From Streptomyces sp. cg36 (GTDB lineage: Bacteria; Actinomycetota; Actinomycetes; Streptomycetales; Streptomycetaceae): 64,000 nt of DNA. The DNA lies in contig NZ_CP163520.1 in assembly GCF_041080675.1 (NCBI RefSeq), positions 7,345,501 to 7,409,500 on the forward strand, read 5' to 3'. This document shows positions 8,990 to 20,200 of this stretch, one piece after another (position 1 is the stretch's first letter; every line of letters begins with the position of its first letter). The translations under genes were made by a program, and so were the position numbers. The notes beneath the pieces were generated by a model. The model had not been told where the DNA came from. It was given only the letters and a program-made list of their open reading frames with translations, and did not search any database.

Positions 8990-10210
8990 CTACTCCTTGG
9001 CGTTGACCAGCACGGCCATGTTGCCCGCCGGGTGCTGGTTGTCGTGGATCAGCTGGTGGGCCTTGCCGATCTCCTCGAAGCCGAGGGTGAGCGACAGGCA
9101 CGGGTCGAGCAGCCCCTGGTCGATCATGGTGGTCACCTCGCGGGCCTCGCGGGAGTTGGAGACGTGCGAGCCCTGCAGACGCTTCTGCCGCATCCACAGG
9201 AAGCGCAGGTCCACATCGCCGTTGTAGCCGGTGGTGCCGCCGCAGATGACGACCATGCCCGCGTTGTCGCACATGTACATCGAGGTCGGGATGGTGTCGG
9301 CGCCGGAGTGCTCCAGCACGATCCGGGGTGCCCTGCGCTCGCCGAGCACCTCCCAGAACCGGCGGCCGAAGGCGCGGGCGCCCTGGAGCCAGCGGCCCAT
9401 CGCCTCGTCGTCGCCGGTGTCGGGCAGCCGGCCCCAGTGGTCGAAGTCGCGGCGGTTGATGTACCCCTTGGCGCCCAGCTCGACGCAGTACTCGCCGCGC
9501 TCGTCGCTGGAGACCACCGCGATGGGGATGCCGCCGCGCTGCTTGACCATCTGGATCGCCATGCAGCCCAGACCGCCCGCACCGCCCCAGATCAGCACCG
9601 CGTCACCGGGGCGCACGGTGTGCGGCTCCCAGCCGAACAGCTGGCGGTAGGCGGTGGCCGCGGTGGCCATGTAGCAGGCCGCCGCGGCCCAGGACAGCCG
9701 CTTCGGCTTGGGGTGGCACTGGTACTCGTCGACCACCGCGAACTGGGCGAAGGAGCCGTAGTTCTCCTCGTACCCCCACACGCTCTGGGTGGAGGAGGTG
9801 GACGGGTCGGCGCCGAGCCGGATGTCCTCGGCGCTCTCGTCCCAGATGCTGGCGAGGAGCACGATCTCGTCGCCGGGCTTGAGCCGCACGCCCTCGCCGA
9901 CCGCCCACACGATGCCGGAGGCGTCGGAGCCGCCGATGTGGAAGTCCTCGACGGCGCCGCGCTTCTGGCGGGCGGCTATGACGTCCACCGGGTCGCCGAG
10001 CGAGGCCCACACGTTGTTGTAGTTGACGCCCGCGGCCATCACCTTGATGAGGACCTGGCCGGGCCCGACGGGCGGCACGTCCACGACCTCGGTGCGGAAG
10101 GCACCGATGGGCGGCCCGTACCGCTCGGGCCGGATCAGGGAGGCGTACATGCGCTTGGGCGCCTGGCCCAGCGGGGGCGCGTCACCGAGCTCGTAGAGGT
10201 CCTGGGTCAC
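8990..10210 (-). CDS. antE: crotonyl-CoA carboxylase/reductase AntE
   Basis: A 406-residue medium-chain dehydrogenase of the crotonyl-CoA carboxylase/reductase type. The reductive carboxylation of 2-alkenoyl-CoA gives the alkylmalonyl-CoA extender used by AntD, which sets the alkyl branch of antimycins. Visible are VNYNNVW, GSDASG and the nucleotide-binding GGAGGLG region. It is about 40 residues shorter at the N terminus than primary-metabolic Ccr. The start is GTG at 10210, with AGGAG 7 nt upstream; it overlaps the mbtH-like stop by 4 bp. Confidence 0.92.
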   Translation of the reverse strand: MTQDLYELGDAPPLGQAPKRMYASLIRPERYGPPIGAFRTEVVDVPPVGPGQVLIKVMAAGVNYNNVWASLGDPVDVIAARQKRGAVEDFHIGGSDASGIVWAVGEGVRLKPGDEIVLLASIWDESAEDIRLGADPSTSSTQSVWGYEENYGSFAQFAVVDEYQCHPKPKRLSWAAAACYMATAATAYRQLFGWEPHTVRPGDAVLIWGGAGGLGCMAIQMVKQRGGIPIAVVSSDERGEYCVELGAKGYINRRDFDHWGRLPDTGDDEAMGRWLQGARAFGRRFWEVLGERRAPRIVLEHSGADTIPTSMYMCDNAGMVVICGGTTGYNGDVDLRFLWMRQKRLQGSHVSNSREAREVTTMIDQGLLDPCLSLTLGFEEIGKAHQLIHDNQHPAGNMAVLVNAKE

Positions 10211-10419
10211 GTTCTGGCTCCTGACGGTGCGGGTGCGGGTGCGGAAGCGGCCGACCGGGTGCGGCAGGCGCTGAAGTCGGCGGCGGGACCGAGCGCGTCC
10301 CAGCCGGCGGGTACGGGGGCGAAGGCGGGCCACAGCGAGCGCTCGCCCGCCGCGTTGGTGAGCACCAGGTGCGAGGGGACGCCCTCGCCGTGGGACTCGA
10401 ACGGACCGGGCACGGTCAT
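10207..10419 (-). CDS. MbtH-like protein, atypical C terminus
   Basis: A 70-residue MbtH-family protein. It keeps GPFES, HLVLTNAAGERSLWPAF and VPAGW, which form the sheet that contacts NRPS adenylation domains. The usual last helix and W-T-D-x-RP tail are replaced by an Ala/Pro/Ser-rich end after FSAC. It overlaps antD (ATGA, 4 bp) and antE (GTGA, 4 bp), so it is embedded in the antCDE operon. It probably chaperones an AntC adenylation domain. I do not recall it in the standard antA-Q gene list. Confidence 0.8.
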   Translation of the reverse strand: MTVPGPFESHGEGVPSHLVLTNAAGERSLWPAFAPVPAGWDALGPAADFSACRTRSAASAPAPAPSGART

Positions 10420-13400
10420 TCCCCTTCCTGGGCGGGCCGCAGGGCGGCGGCGAGGACCGCGCCGATGCGGGCGATGTGCTCCGGCTCGGTCATGTCGTAG
10501 TGGCCGCAGTCCACGGCGTGCTCGGTGAACACGCCGCCGACGTACGGGCGCCAGCTGTCGGCCTTGCCGGGCACCAGCGACAGGTCGCCGGAGTCGGCCG
10601 GTACGGGGGCGTCGGTGGTGGCGCTGAAGAACAGCGCGTCGCCGCCGAACACCTCGGGGGCGAACTCCCGGGCGATGGTGAGGTTGTTGCGCATCACACG
10701 GGCGATCGCCAGCGCCTCGTCACGGGTCACCGGTGAGGGGCCGCGCTCCGCGCCCTCCTCCTCGCCGAGCCGCCGGATCACCTCGTCGACGTCCGTGGCC
10801 CCGCCCTCGGGCATCTCCAGGCCCGCGACGCGGACCAGCAGCGACGCCACCTGGCGCTCGGTGGCCCGGGGGTCGGCGGGCGCGTCCTCGGTGACGGGCG
10901 CGTCCAGCATGGCCAGCAACTCGACCTCCTCGCCCTGGCGTTGCAGGGTGGTGGCCATGGCGTGGGCGACGAACCCGCCGTAGGACCAGCCCAGCAGCCG
11001 GTACGGGCCCTCGGGCTGCACCTCGCGCAGGTGCGCCACATAGGAGTCGACCATCTCCTTGGCGTCGGCGGCCGGTTCGCGCGTCCCGTCCAGGCCGTGC
11101 GCCTGGATGCCGTACACCGGCTGGCGGGCGCCGAGGTGCGGCAGCAGACCGGTGTAGCGCCAGGCGATGCCCGCGCCGGGGTGGACGCAGAACAGCGGGC
11201 GCTGGTCGCCGTCGGCGCGCAGCGGCAGCAGCGGCGCGAACGCGTCCTGGCCGGCCGCGCCGCCGCGTCCCGCCAGCGAGACGAGCCCGGCGATGGTGGG
11301 CGCCGAGAGGAACGCGGCGGCCGGTACGTCCAGGACCGCGTCGGTGCGCATCCGGCCCGCCAGGAGCACCGCGCGCATCGAGTCGCCGCCGAGGTCGAAG
11401 TAGTTGTCGTGGATCCCGATGCCCTCGATGCCCAGCGCCTCCTCCCAGTACGCGGCCACGGACCGCTCCCGCTCGGTGCGGGGCGCGGCGTACTCCGTGG
11501 TGAGGTAGGGCCGGGGGGAGCGGCCGGTGGCCGCCTGCTCGTCGCCGTCCTGCGGACCGGCGAGCGGCCGGGCCCCGGGGGCGTCGATCCAGTGGCGGCG
11601 CCGGTCGAAGGCGTACGGCGGCAGCGGCACCGGACGGGCCTCGTCCGCCGCCCCGGCGCCGTGCGGGCCGGTGAGGTCGACGGGCACGCCCGCGCTCCAC
11701 AGCCGGCCGAGCGCCTCCGCGAACATCTGCCCGTCGGGGGTGGCGGCCTTGGCGTGCCGCATGGTGGGCACGGTGGTCACCGGCTGGTCCGCGAGGCGGG
11801 CGCCCGCCAGCTTGGCCAGCGCGTCACCGGGGCCGATCTCGACGAACAGCGGACGGCCGTCCCGCCAGAGCGCGGCGATGCCGTCGGCGAACCGCACGGT
11901 GCGCCGGGTGTGGTCGAGCCAGTGCTCGATGCTCGTCGCCTGCTCGTCGGTGACCCAGTCGCCGGTGACGTTGGTGATGTACGGGATCGTCGGCGGTCGC
12001 AGGGTCACGCCCCGCAGGACGTCCGCGAACTCGGGCAGGATCGGGTCCAGCACGTGCGAGTGGGCGGCGGCGGGCAGCCGCAGCCTGCGGAAGGCGATGT
12101 CGTCGGCGGCCAGCCGCGCCTCCAGGGCCGCCACCGCCTCCTGGCGCCCCGCGACGGTGCAGGCCGCCGGGCCGTTGACCGCCGCCAGCGACAGGTCGTC
12201 GGTGAGATAGCGGCGCAGCACCTCCTCGCCGACGGCCACACCGGTGGTGGCGCCGCCCGCCGAGGCGATCAGCCGGATGCGCTCGCCGACCAGCGGCAGC
12301 ATCTCCTCCAGGGACATCACCCCGGCGAGGGTGGCCGCGGTGTACTCGCCCAGCGAGTGCCCGATGAACGAGGCGGGCCGCACGCCGTGCTCCATCAGCG
12401 CGGTCGCCAGGGCGTACTCGGTGACCACCAGGGCCAGGAAGGCGTCGACGCTGCCGGGTTCGGTGTCCTCGAAGAGCGCCGTGCGCAGATCGCGGCCGGT
12501 GGCGGAGAGCAGGATGCGGGTGCAGCGGTCGACGGCGTCCCGGTAGACCGGCAGCTCGCGGTGGAGTTCGGCGCCCATGCCGATGTACTGGGTGCCGCCG
12601 CCGGGCAGCAGGAACGCGACCGGCGGGGCCTCCTCGCCGCGCACCAGCCCGCTCGACTGGAGCGGGTGCAGCAGGATCCGCGCGGCCTGCCCGGTGTCGA
12701 GCGCGGCGACGGCCGCCCGGTGCGCCATCGGGGTGCGGGCGCGCAGGGAGTGGGCGACGTCGGCGAGGTCGGTCGCGGGGTGCTCGGTGAGGTGGCGGCC
12801 CAGGTTCTCGGCCTGCCCGCGCAGGGCGCCCGAGGTGCGGGCGGACAGCGGCAGCACCTGCCAGCGGGCGGGCCGGGCCGGCCGGGGGGCCGGGTCCGGC
12901 GCGGGCGGTGCCTCCTCCACGATGACGTGCGCGTTGGTCCCGCCGACCCCGAACGCGCTGATCGCGGCCCGGCGCGGGCCCTCGCCCGCCCGCCACTCCT
13001 CCAGCGCGGTCGGCACCCGGAAGGGGCTCGCGGCGAAGTCGATGAGCGGGTTGGGCCGGTCGAAGTGGAGCGTCGGGGGTATCTGGCGGTGCTCCAGGGC
13101 GAGGACGGCCTTGATGAATCCGGCGATCCCGGCGGCGGCGCCCAGATGCCCGACGTTGGTCTTCACCGAGCCCAGCGCGCAGTAGCCGGTGCGGTCGGTG
13201 CTCTCGCGGAACGCCGCGGTCAGCGCCGCCACTTCGATCGGGTCGCCGATGCGGGTGGCGGTGCCGTGCGCCTCCACGTATCCGATGGAGTCCGCGCCGA
13301 TGCCCGCCGCCACCTGCGCGGCCAGGATCGCCTCGGTCTGGCCCTCGGTGCTGGGCGCGGTGAAACCGACCTTGCGGCGCCCGTCGTTGTTGATGGCCGA

Positions 13401-14231
13401 GCCGCGGATCACGGCCCGGATGCGGTCGCCGTCGGCCAGCGCGTCCGAGAGGCGCTTGAGCGCCACCACGCCGACGCCGTCGCCCGAGGAGGTGCCCGCC
13501 GCGTCGGCCGCGAAGGCCCGGCAGCGCCCGTCGGGCGAGAACGGCCCGTCCGGCACGTGCCGGTAGCCGAGCAGCGCCGACGGGTTGATCGAGGCGGCCC
13601 CGGCCAGGGCCACGTCACAGCGGTAGTCGATCAGGTCCTGGCAGGCGGTGTGGATGCCGACGAGCGCGGTGGAGCACGCCGTCTGCAGGGAGAGGCTGGG
13701 CCCGGTCAGGCCCAGCTCGTACGAGATGCGGGTGGCCAGGGTGCCCAGCGAGTTGCTGGTGGCCGCGTGGACCAGGGCGACCGAGGCGCTCTGCCCGGCG
13801 AAGCGCGGGTAGACGTGCGCGGGGTAGTAGCGGCTGTCGCCCGCTCCCGCGTACACCCCGACCTGGAGGTCGCCGTGGCCGTCGGCGTAACCGGCCTCCT
13901 CCAGGGCGTGGTAGGCGCATTCGAGCAGCAGGCGCTGCTGCGGGTCGACGACCTCGGCCTCGGCCGGGTTGTAGCCGAAGAACGCCGAGTCGAAGCGGTC
14001 GGCGCCCTCGATCACCGAGGCCATCCGCACCAGGTCGGGGTCGTCCAGGCCCGCCGGGTCGCCCCCGGCCGCCAGGAACTCCTCGTCGGTGATCGGCCGG
14101 ATCGACTCGTGTCCGGCGGCGAGGTTCTGCCAGAACTCCTCCACCGTGTCGGCGCCGGGGAAGCGCGCGGCCATGCCGACGACGGCGACGGCGGTCTCCA
14201 TCCCCTCGTCGGGGCGGGCTGTCTCATCCAT
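10416..14231 (-). CDS. antD: type I polyketide synthase AntD (KS-AT-T-TE)
   Basis: A 1271-residue single-module PKS. The ketosynthase spans about residues 10-430 with Cys186 in TACSTA, then [10 protein letters not shown] and [10 protein letters not shown]. The acyltransferase (about 545-850) has GHSLGEY and an AHSH-type specificity patch instead of HAFH (malonyl) or YASH (methylmalonyl), which suits unusual alkylmalonyl units from AntE. A carrier domain (FDLGGDSM, near 955) and a C-terminal thioesterase (GWSYGG, late CGHYDM) follow. The thioesterase is expected to close the nine-membered dilactone. No reductive domain is present, in agreement with a discrete AntM. It overlaps antC by 8 bp. 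Confidence 0.95.
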   Translation of the reverse strand: MDETARPDEGMETAVAVVGMAARFPGADTVEEFWQNLAAGHESIRPITDEEFLAAGGDPAGLDDPDLVRMASVIEGADRFDSAFFGYNPAEAEVVDPQQRLLLECAYHALEEAGYADGHGDLQVGVYAGAGDSRYYPAHVYPRFAGQSASVALVHAATSNSLGTLATRISYELGLTGPSLSLQTACSTALVGIHTACQDLIDYRCDVALAGAASINPSALLGYRHVPDGPFSPDGRCRAFAADAAGTSSGDGVGVVALKRLSDALADGDRIRAVIRGSAINNDGRRKVGFTAPSTEGQTEAILAAQVAAGIGADSIGYVEAHGTATRIGDPIEVAALTAAFRESTDRTGYCALGSVKTNVGHLGAAAGIAGFIKAVLALEHRQIPPTLHFDRPNPLIDFAASPFRVPTALEEWRAGEGPRRAAISAFGVGGTNAHVIVEEAPPAPDPAPRPARPARWQVLPLSARTSGALRGQAENLGRHLTEHPATDLADVAHSLRARTPMAHRAAVAALDTGQAARILLHPLQSSGLVRGEEAPPVAFLLPGGGTQYIGMGAELHRELPVYRDAVDRCTRILLSATGRDLRTALFEDTEPGSVDAFLALVVTEYALATALMEHGVRPASFIGHSLGEYTAATLAGVMSLEEMLPLVGERIRLIASAGGATTGVAVGEEVLRRYLTDDLSLAAVNGPAACTVAGRQEAVAALEARLAADDIAFRRLRLPAAAHSHVLDPILPEFADVLRGVTLRPPTIPYITNVTGDWVTDEQATSIEHWLDHTRRTVRFADGIAALWRDGRPLFVEIGPGDALAKLAGARLADQPVTTVPTMRHAKAATPDGQMFAEALGRLWSAGVPVDLTGPHGAGAADEARPVPLPPYAFDRRRHWIDAPGARPLAGPQDGDEQAATGRSPRPYLTTEYAAPRTERERSVAAYWEEALGIEGIGIHDNYFDLGGDSMRAVLLAGRMRTDAVLDVPAAAFLSAPTIAGLVSLAGRGGAAGQDAFAPLLPLRADGDQRPLFCVHPGAGIAWRYTGLLPHLGARQPVYGIQAHGLDGTREPAADAKEMVDSYVAHLREVQPEGPYRLLGWSYGGFVAHAMATTLQRQGEEVELLAMLDAPVTEDAPADPRATERQVASLLVRVAGLEMPEGGATDVDEVIRRLGEEEGAERGPSPVTRDEALAIARVMRNNLTIAREFAPEVFGGDALFFSATTDAPVPADSGDLSLVPGKADSWRPYVGGVFTEHAVDCGHYDMTEPEHIARIGAVLAAALRPAQEGE

Positions 14232-17200
14232 CGTTGCGGGGTCCTTCGTGCTCGGTGCGGGGGGTGTTCGGGGCGGGTCGGCGCCCGGCGCGCGCGGCGC
14301 GCTGGCGTTCGGCCCGCTGCCGGGCGAGGTCGAGCCCGGACGGGGGTGTGCTGTCGGGTGCGTCGGCGGGCGCGGGGGAGCCGGCGGCGAAGCCGGTCTC
14401 GGTGAGATGGCGGGCCAGGGCCCGCACGCTCGGGTGGCTGAACAGGTCCACCACGCTCAGCTCGCAGCCGAGCTCCTCGTTGACCGCGCCCTGGGCGCGG
14501 ACCAGGAGCAGCGAGTGGCCGCCGAGGTCGAAGAAGTTCTCCTCGACACCGACCTGGTCACGGCCCAGGACCCGGCACCAGATGGTGCTGAGGACCTTCT
14601 CCAGCCGGCGCGTGCCCTCGGCGGAGTCGTCCCCGGCGGCGCCGGGCGCGTCCGCCGCCGACGAACCGGCAGCGCGCAGCACCCAGTGGCCGTCGGCCCC
14701 GGCCGCCCGCGCCCCGGTCCGGGCCGCGGTGTACAGGGCCCCGAGGTCGGCGCCCTCGTCGAGCGCCACCTTGCCCGCGAGCCGGTGCACCGGCCGGGCC
14801 GGCGCCTGGACGTGGCCGCGCACCCAGGGCAGGGCGCGGTCGGTGCCGATCAGCAGGTGCGGCTCGGCCAGGGTGCGGGCCAGGTCGAAGGAGCGCAGGG
14901 CCGAGGCGGAGTCCAGGACCCGGTAACCGCGCGCCTCGGTCAGCGACTTGAGCCCGTACCCCTCGCTCATGCCCAGCTCGTCCCACATGCTCCAGGCCAG
15001 GCTCTGCGCGTCCAGGCCGCTGCCGCGCTGATGGGCGGCGAGCGCGTCGAGGAACGCGTTGGCGGCGGCGTAGGAGCTGCTCATCGAGCCGCCGAAGTAG
15101 CCGTTGACCGAGGAGAACGAGAGGTACGTGCGGGCCCCGTGCTCCTGGGCGAGGCGGTGCAGCACCCAGCCGCCGGTGACCTTGGCGGCCAGTGCCGCGC
15201 GCCACTCCTCCAGGCCGAGGTCGGCCACCGCGCGCTGCTCGAAGCGGCCCGCGAGGTGCACCACCGCGGCGAGCGGGGCGGACCAGACGTCGGCCGCCTC
15301 GGCCACGGCGGCGCGCAGCCGCTCGGCGTCGGTGATGTCGGCGCCCACGTACCGCACCTCGCCCAGCTCGCGCAGGGAGCGGTAGGTCTCGATGCGGCGG
15401 GCCAGCGGGCCGCCCTCGGCGATGTGCTTGTCCCAGCTGTCCTCGTCGGGCAGCTGGGTGCGGCCCACCAGCAGCAGCCGGGTGCCGGGGGTCTTGAGCA
15501 GGTGCTCGGCCAGCCGTCCGGCCACTCCGCCGAGGCCGCCGCTGACCAGGTGGAAGCCCTCGGTGGCGGGCGGCGCGGTGCGCGGCAGCGGGTCGGGGAG
15601 CGGGGCGAGCCGGCGGATCCAGCGCCCGCCGTCGCGGAAGGCCACCTCGGCGTCGGTCACCGGCGCGGCGAGCTCCGCGAGCAGCGGCCCGGCGTCGTCC
15701 CCGGCGTCCGCCAGGTCCACCTGCGCGGTGCGCAGCCAGGGCAGCTCCTCGCGCAGGCTCTTCAGGAGCCCGCCGACGGCGCCGTGCGCGTACGAGGGGA
15801 GGTCGCCGTCCCGTACGGCCTGGGCCGCCGCGCTCACCACCAGCAACCTCACCTGCTGGGACGCGGTGTGACGAGCCGTCAGTGCCTGGGCGAGGCAGAG
15901 CAGGGAGTCGGCGCCGTCGCGCTGGGCGGCGAGCAGCTCGGCGGCCGTCTCCGGCTCGCCGGTCCGCCCGTCGAGGGTGCCCAGGTGCAGCACGGCGTCC
16001 ACCGGCCGGTCGTCGGCCGCCAGACGGTCCAGGAGCGTGCCGAGGTCGGCCGCCGAGTCGGGGCGGACGCGGTACGCGGCGGCGTCCCGCCGGGCGAACT
16101 CCTCGCCGTCCGTGACGACCGTGCACCGGCCGCCCTCGGCGCGCAGCCGCGCCGCGACGGTCTCGGCCAGGGCGGCGCCCGGGGCGTGCCGCCCGGCCAG
16201 CACCAGGGTGTGGCCGCCGGACTGGGCCGGGGCGTGGACGCGCTCGGCCCGCTGCCACACCGGGCGCAGGAACCAGTCCGGCACCGTGGCGGTGCTGGCC
16301 AGCAGGATCTCGGAGGACTGGGCGATCCGGTCGAACTCGCCCGCCTCGAACCGCTTGCGCAGCTGGGTGCGCTGGATCTTGCCGATCTCCGTCTTGGGGA
16401 TCAGGGCCGCCTCGACGGGCATCAGGTGCGCCGGGCTGATCCCGATCTCCCGGGTGACCTTGCCGCGGATCGACCGCAGCGCCCGGGTGACGTCGGTGCC
16501 CTCCTCCAGATGGAAGAAGAGGGCGAGTTCGTCGGTGCCCGCCGTCGGGTCGGTGCGCACCGCGCAGGCCGCGGTGAAGCTCCTTACGACGAAGGGCAGT
16601 TCCTCGACGCAGGACTCGATCTCGTGGCTGTAGTGGTTGACGCCGTTGACGATGATGACGTCCTTGGCGCGGCCCGTGATGTAGAGCTCCCCGGCGCGCA
16701 GGAAGGCCAGGTCGCCGGTCTCGAACCAGCCCTCGGGCGTGAACGACTCGGCGTTCGCCTTCGCGTTGTCGTGGTAGCCGTGGGTCACCGTGGTGCCGCG
16801 CACCTGGAGGCGGCCCGCGGTGCCCTCGGCGACGATCCGCTCCTGGTCGTCGACGATCCGCATGGCGAAGCCGGGGTAGGGCAGACCGCAGCTGACGAAG
16901 GTGTCCTCGCCGGGCTGCGGCTGGGCCGCGAGGATGGTGTCGGTGACCACCGAGGAGGTCTCCGACATGCCCCAGCACGGGTGCATGACGTCCTGCGGCA
17001 GGCCGAACGGCTTCATCACCTCCAGCCAGCGCCGGGCGGTGGCCGCGACGACGACCTCGCCCGCGTTCATCACCAGACGCATCGGGGACAGGTCCCAGGC
17101 GCGCCCGGACATCCGGTGCGCCTGCTCGCTGACCAGGCCGAAGGCGAAGTTGGGCGCCCAGGTGACGGTGGCGCGGTGGCGGTGCGCGAGCTCCATCCAG

Positions 17201-20200
17201 CGCAGCGGGTCCTCCAGGATCCAGGAGGTCGGCGCGTGCACCTGGCGGCAGCCCAGATAGACGTCCCGCAGATGGAACATGACCACACCGGTGACGTGGT
17301 CGAGCGGGATCCAGTTGACCGAGACGTCGTGCTCGGTCAGGGAGTTGAGGGACGCGGTGGCCGCCGCGCGGGTCAGCACGTTGCGGTGGGTGAGCCGGAC
17401 CGCCTTGGGCAGGCCGGTGCTCCCCGAGGTCAGCAGCATCAGCACCACGTCGTCGGGCCGGGCGGCGTGCCAGTCCTCGTCGAGCGGTCCGGCGCGCAGC
17501 TCGTCCGTGGTGGTGAGCCGCAGGCCCTCCCAGCCGCGCCGCTCGGCCAGGTCGCGCAGCCCGGCCTCGCCGGAGGCGGAGGTGATCATCCACGGGCGGT
17601 GCAGCATCTGCCACACCCCCTCCAGCTTGGCCACCGGCGCGGAGGCGGTCGCGTAGGTGGGGGGCACGGTCAGCGGCACCGTCACGAAGCCGCCGAGCAC
17701 ACAGCCCCACAGCGTGGCGAGGAAGTCCTCGGTGTCCTCGCACTGGAGGATCACCTGGTCGCCGGGGCGCAGCCCGAGCGCCCGCAGCCCGCCGAGCACC
17801 CGGGACGCCTCCTCGATCAGCGAGGCGTAGTCGCGGCGGGTCTCGCTGCCGTCGGCGCGGACGTGGACGACCTCGGCGTGCGGTCCGCCGGCGGCGGCCC
17901 GGCGCAGCGCCTCGGCCCAGCCGGCCACGGTCGGTTCGGGCAGCGGGGCGCCCTCGCTGAGCGCGGGTACGGCCGCGGCGGCGCCGGCGTCCAGGGTGCG
18001 GGCCGTCTCGGTCGCACGGCCGCCGGACGAGCCGATGTAGAGCCGCCCGATCGGGTCGGACACCTCCTCCAGCGACACGGTCGCCGAGCGGACGCCGGGG
18101 AGCCGGGACAGCTCCCCCCGCCACGCCTCGGCGGCCTCGGTGTCGATCACCGGCAGCGCGCCGAGCGCCTCGGTGTCCAGGGCGCCGTCGGGGTGGCGGG
18201 GCAGATCGGTGACGGCGGCTACGCGGAACGCGGCGGCCCGGTCGTCCGCGGCGCGGCGCACGGCGCGCGCGGCCTGCTCGGCCGCCGCGGCGCGGGTGGG
18301 CACCGCGAACAGCGTCGTCCGCCCGTCCGCCGTCACGGCCACGGCGTCCCGGACGTCGCTCTGGGCCAGCAGCGCGCGCTCCGGCCCGGCCGCGTCGGAC
18401 CCGGCGACGGCCCCGGTCCCGGTACGGTCGCCCGGCTCCGGCGCGGGCAGCTCGCCCAGGCGCAGCGCGGGCTCCTCGGCGACGGCCGCCAGCAGCGCGT
18501 GCAGGGCGCTCGCCGCGCGCTCCACGGTGGTGTGGTCGAACAGGTCGGCGGCGTACTCGACGTGGCACACGAGCCCGGCCGGGGCGCCGTCGGGGCCCTG
18601 GTTCTCCACCACGTCGACGAAGAGGTCGAACTTGGCGGTGCCGGTGGCGCTCGGCCGCAGCGGCGCCTCGTCGGCGCCGAGGCGGACGGTGGCCTCGGTG
18701 TTGTTCTGCAGGGCCAGCATGACCTGGAAGAGCGGGTGCCGGGCCGGGGTGCGGGCCGGGTTGAGCTCCTCGACCAGCCGGTCGAAGGGCAGGTCCTGGT
18801 GGTCGTAGGCGGCCAGGTCGAAGTCCTTGACCCGGCCGAGGAGTTCACGGAACTCCGGGTCGCCCGAGGTGTCGGTGCGCAGCACCAGCGAGTTGGCCAT
18901 CAGACCGACGAGATCGTCCAGGGCGGCGTCGGCGCGTCCGGCCACCGGAGTGCCGATGGGGACGTCGGTGCCCGCGCCCCAGCGGGTGAGCAGGGCGGCG
19001 AGTGCGCTCTGCACCACCATGAACAGGCTCGCGCCGCTCTCCTCGCCGAGCCGCAGCAGCGCGCGGTGCAGGGCGGCGTCCACGTCGAGGGTGAGGTGGC
19101 CGCCGCGGCGGCCCGGGGCCTCGGGGCGCGGCCGGTCGGCGGGCAGGGCGAGCTCCACCGGGAGGCCCGCCAGCCGCTCCTTCCAGAAGCCGAGCTGACG
19201 CTGCATCAAGCCGTCCTCGGCGTCGGTGTCATCGAGGAGCGCGCGCTGCCACAGCGCGTAGTCGGCGTACTGGACGGGCAGTTCCTCCCAGCCCGGGTCG
19301 CGGCCCTCGCAGCGGGCGGCGTACGCGGTGGAGAGGTCCTCCGCGAGCGGACGCAGCGACCAGCCGTCGGCGGCGCTGTGGTGCAGCACCAGCACCAGGG
19401 TGCGGGCCGCGCCGGTCCCGTACAGACCGGCCCACAGCGGCTGGTCGCGGGTCAGGTCGAAGCGGTGGCGCCGGGCCGCGTCGACATGTGCGCCGACCTC
19501 GGAGGCGGGGCAGTCGACCACGTGCAGTTCGGGCCGCAGGGCGCCGCGCGGGCGGATGTCCTGGCGCGGCACGCCGCCGCTCTCCGGCAGCAGGGTGCGC
19601 AGGGTCTCGTGCCGGTCGGCCACGTCCGCCAGCGCCGCGCGCAGCGCTGCCTCGTCCACCTCGTGCGCCAGCGGTACGACCAGCGGGATGTTGTAGGTGG
19701 CGGCGGCCCCGTCCAGCTGGTTGAGGAACCACATGCTCTGCTGGGTGAAGGAGAGCGGCACCGGGTCGGGCCGCTCGGCTCGGACCAGCGGCGGGCGGGC
19801 GGGTCCGGCGGCGGCCGTGAGGTGGCCGGCGACGGCCGCCGGGGTGGGCAGCGCGAAGAAGACGGCCATGGACACCTCGGCGCCGGTGGCGGCGCGCAGC
19901 CGGGTCATCAGGCGGGTGGCGAGCAGGGAGTGCCCGCCGAGGTCGAAGAAGTTGTCGTCGGGGCCGACCGTGCCCTCGGGCAGCCGCAGCAGCTCCTCGT
20001 ACAGGCCGCAGACCAGCGCCTGGGACTCGGTGGCGGGGGCGCGGCCGGTGGCCGCGGCGGCGAAGTCGGGCGCGGGCAGCGCCTTGGCGTCCAGTTTCCC
20101 GTTGGCGGTCAGCGGCAGCGCGTCCAGCAGGACGCAGGCGCTGGGCACCATGTGCTCGGGCAGCAGGGCGGCCAGATGGGTGCGCAGCTCGGCGGGCGAG

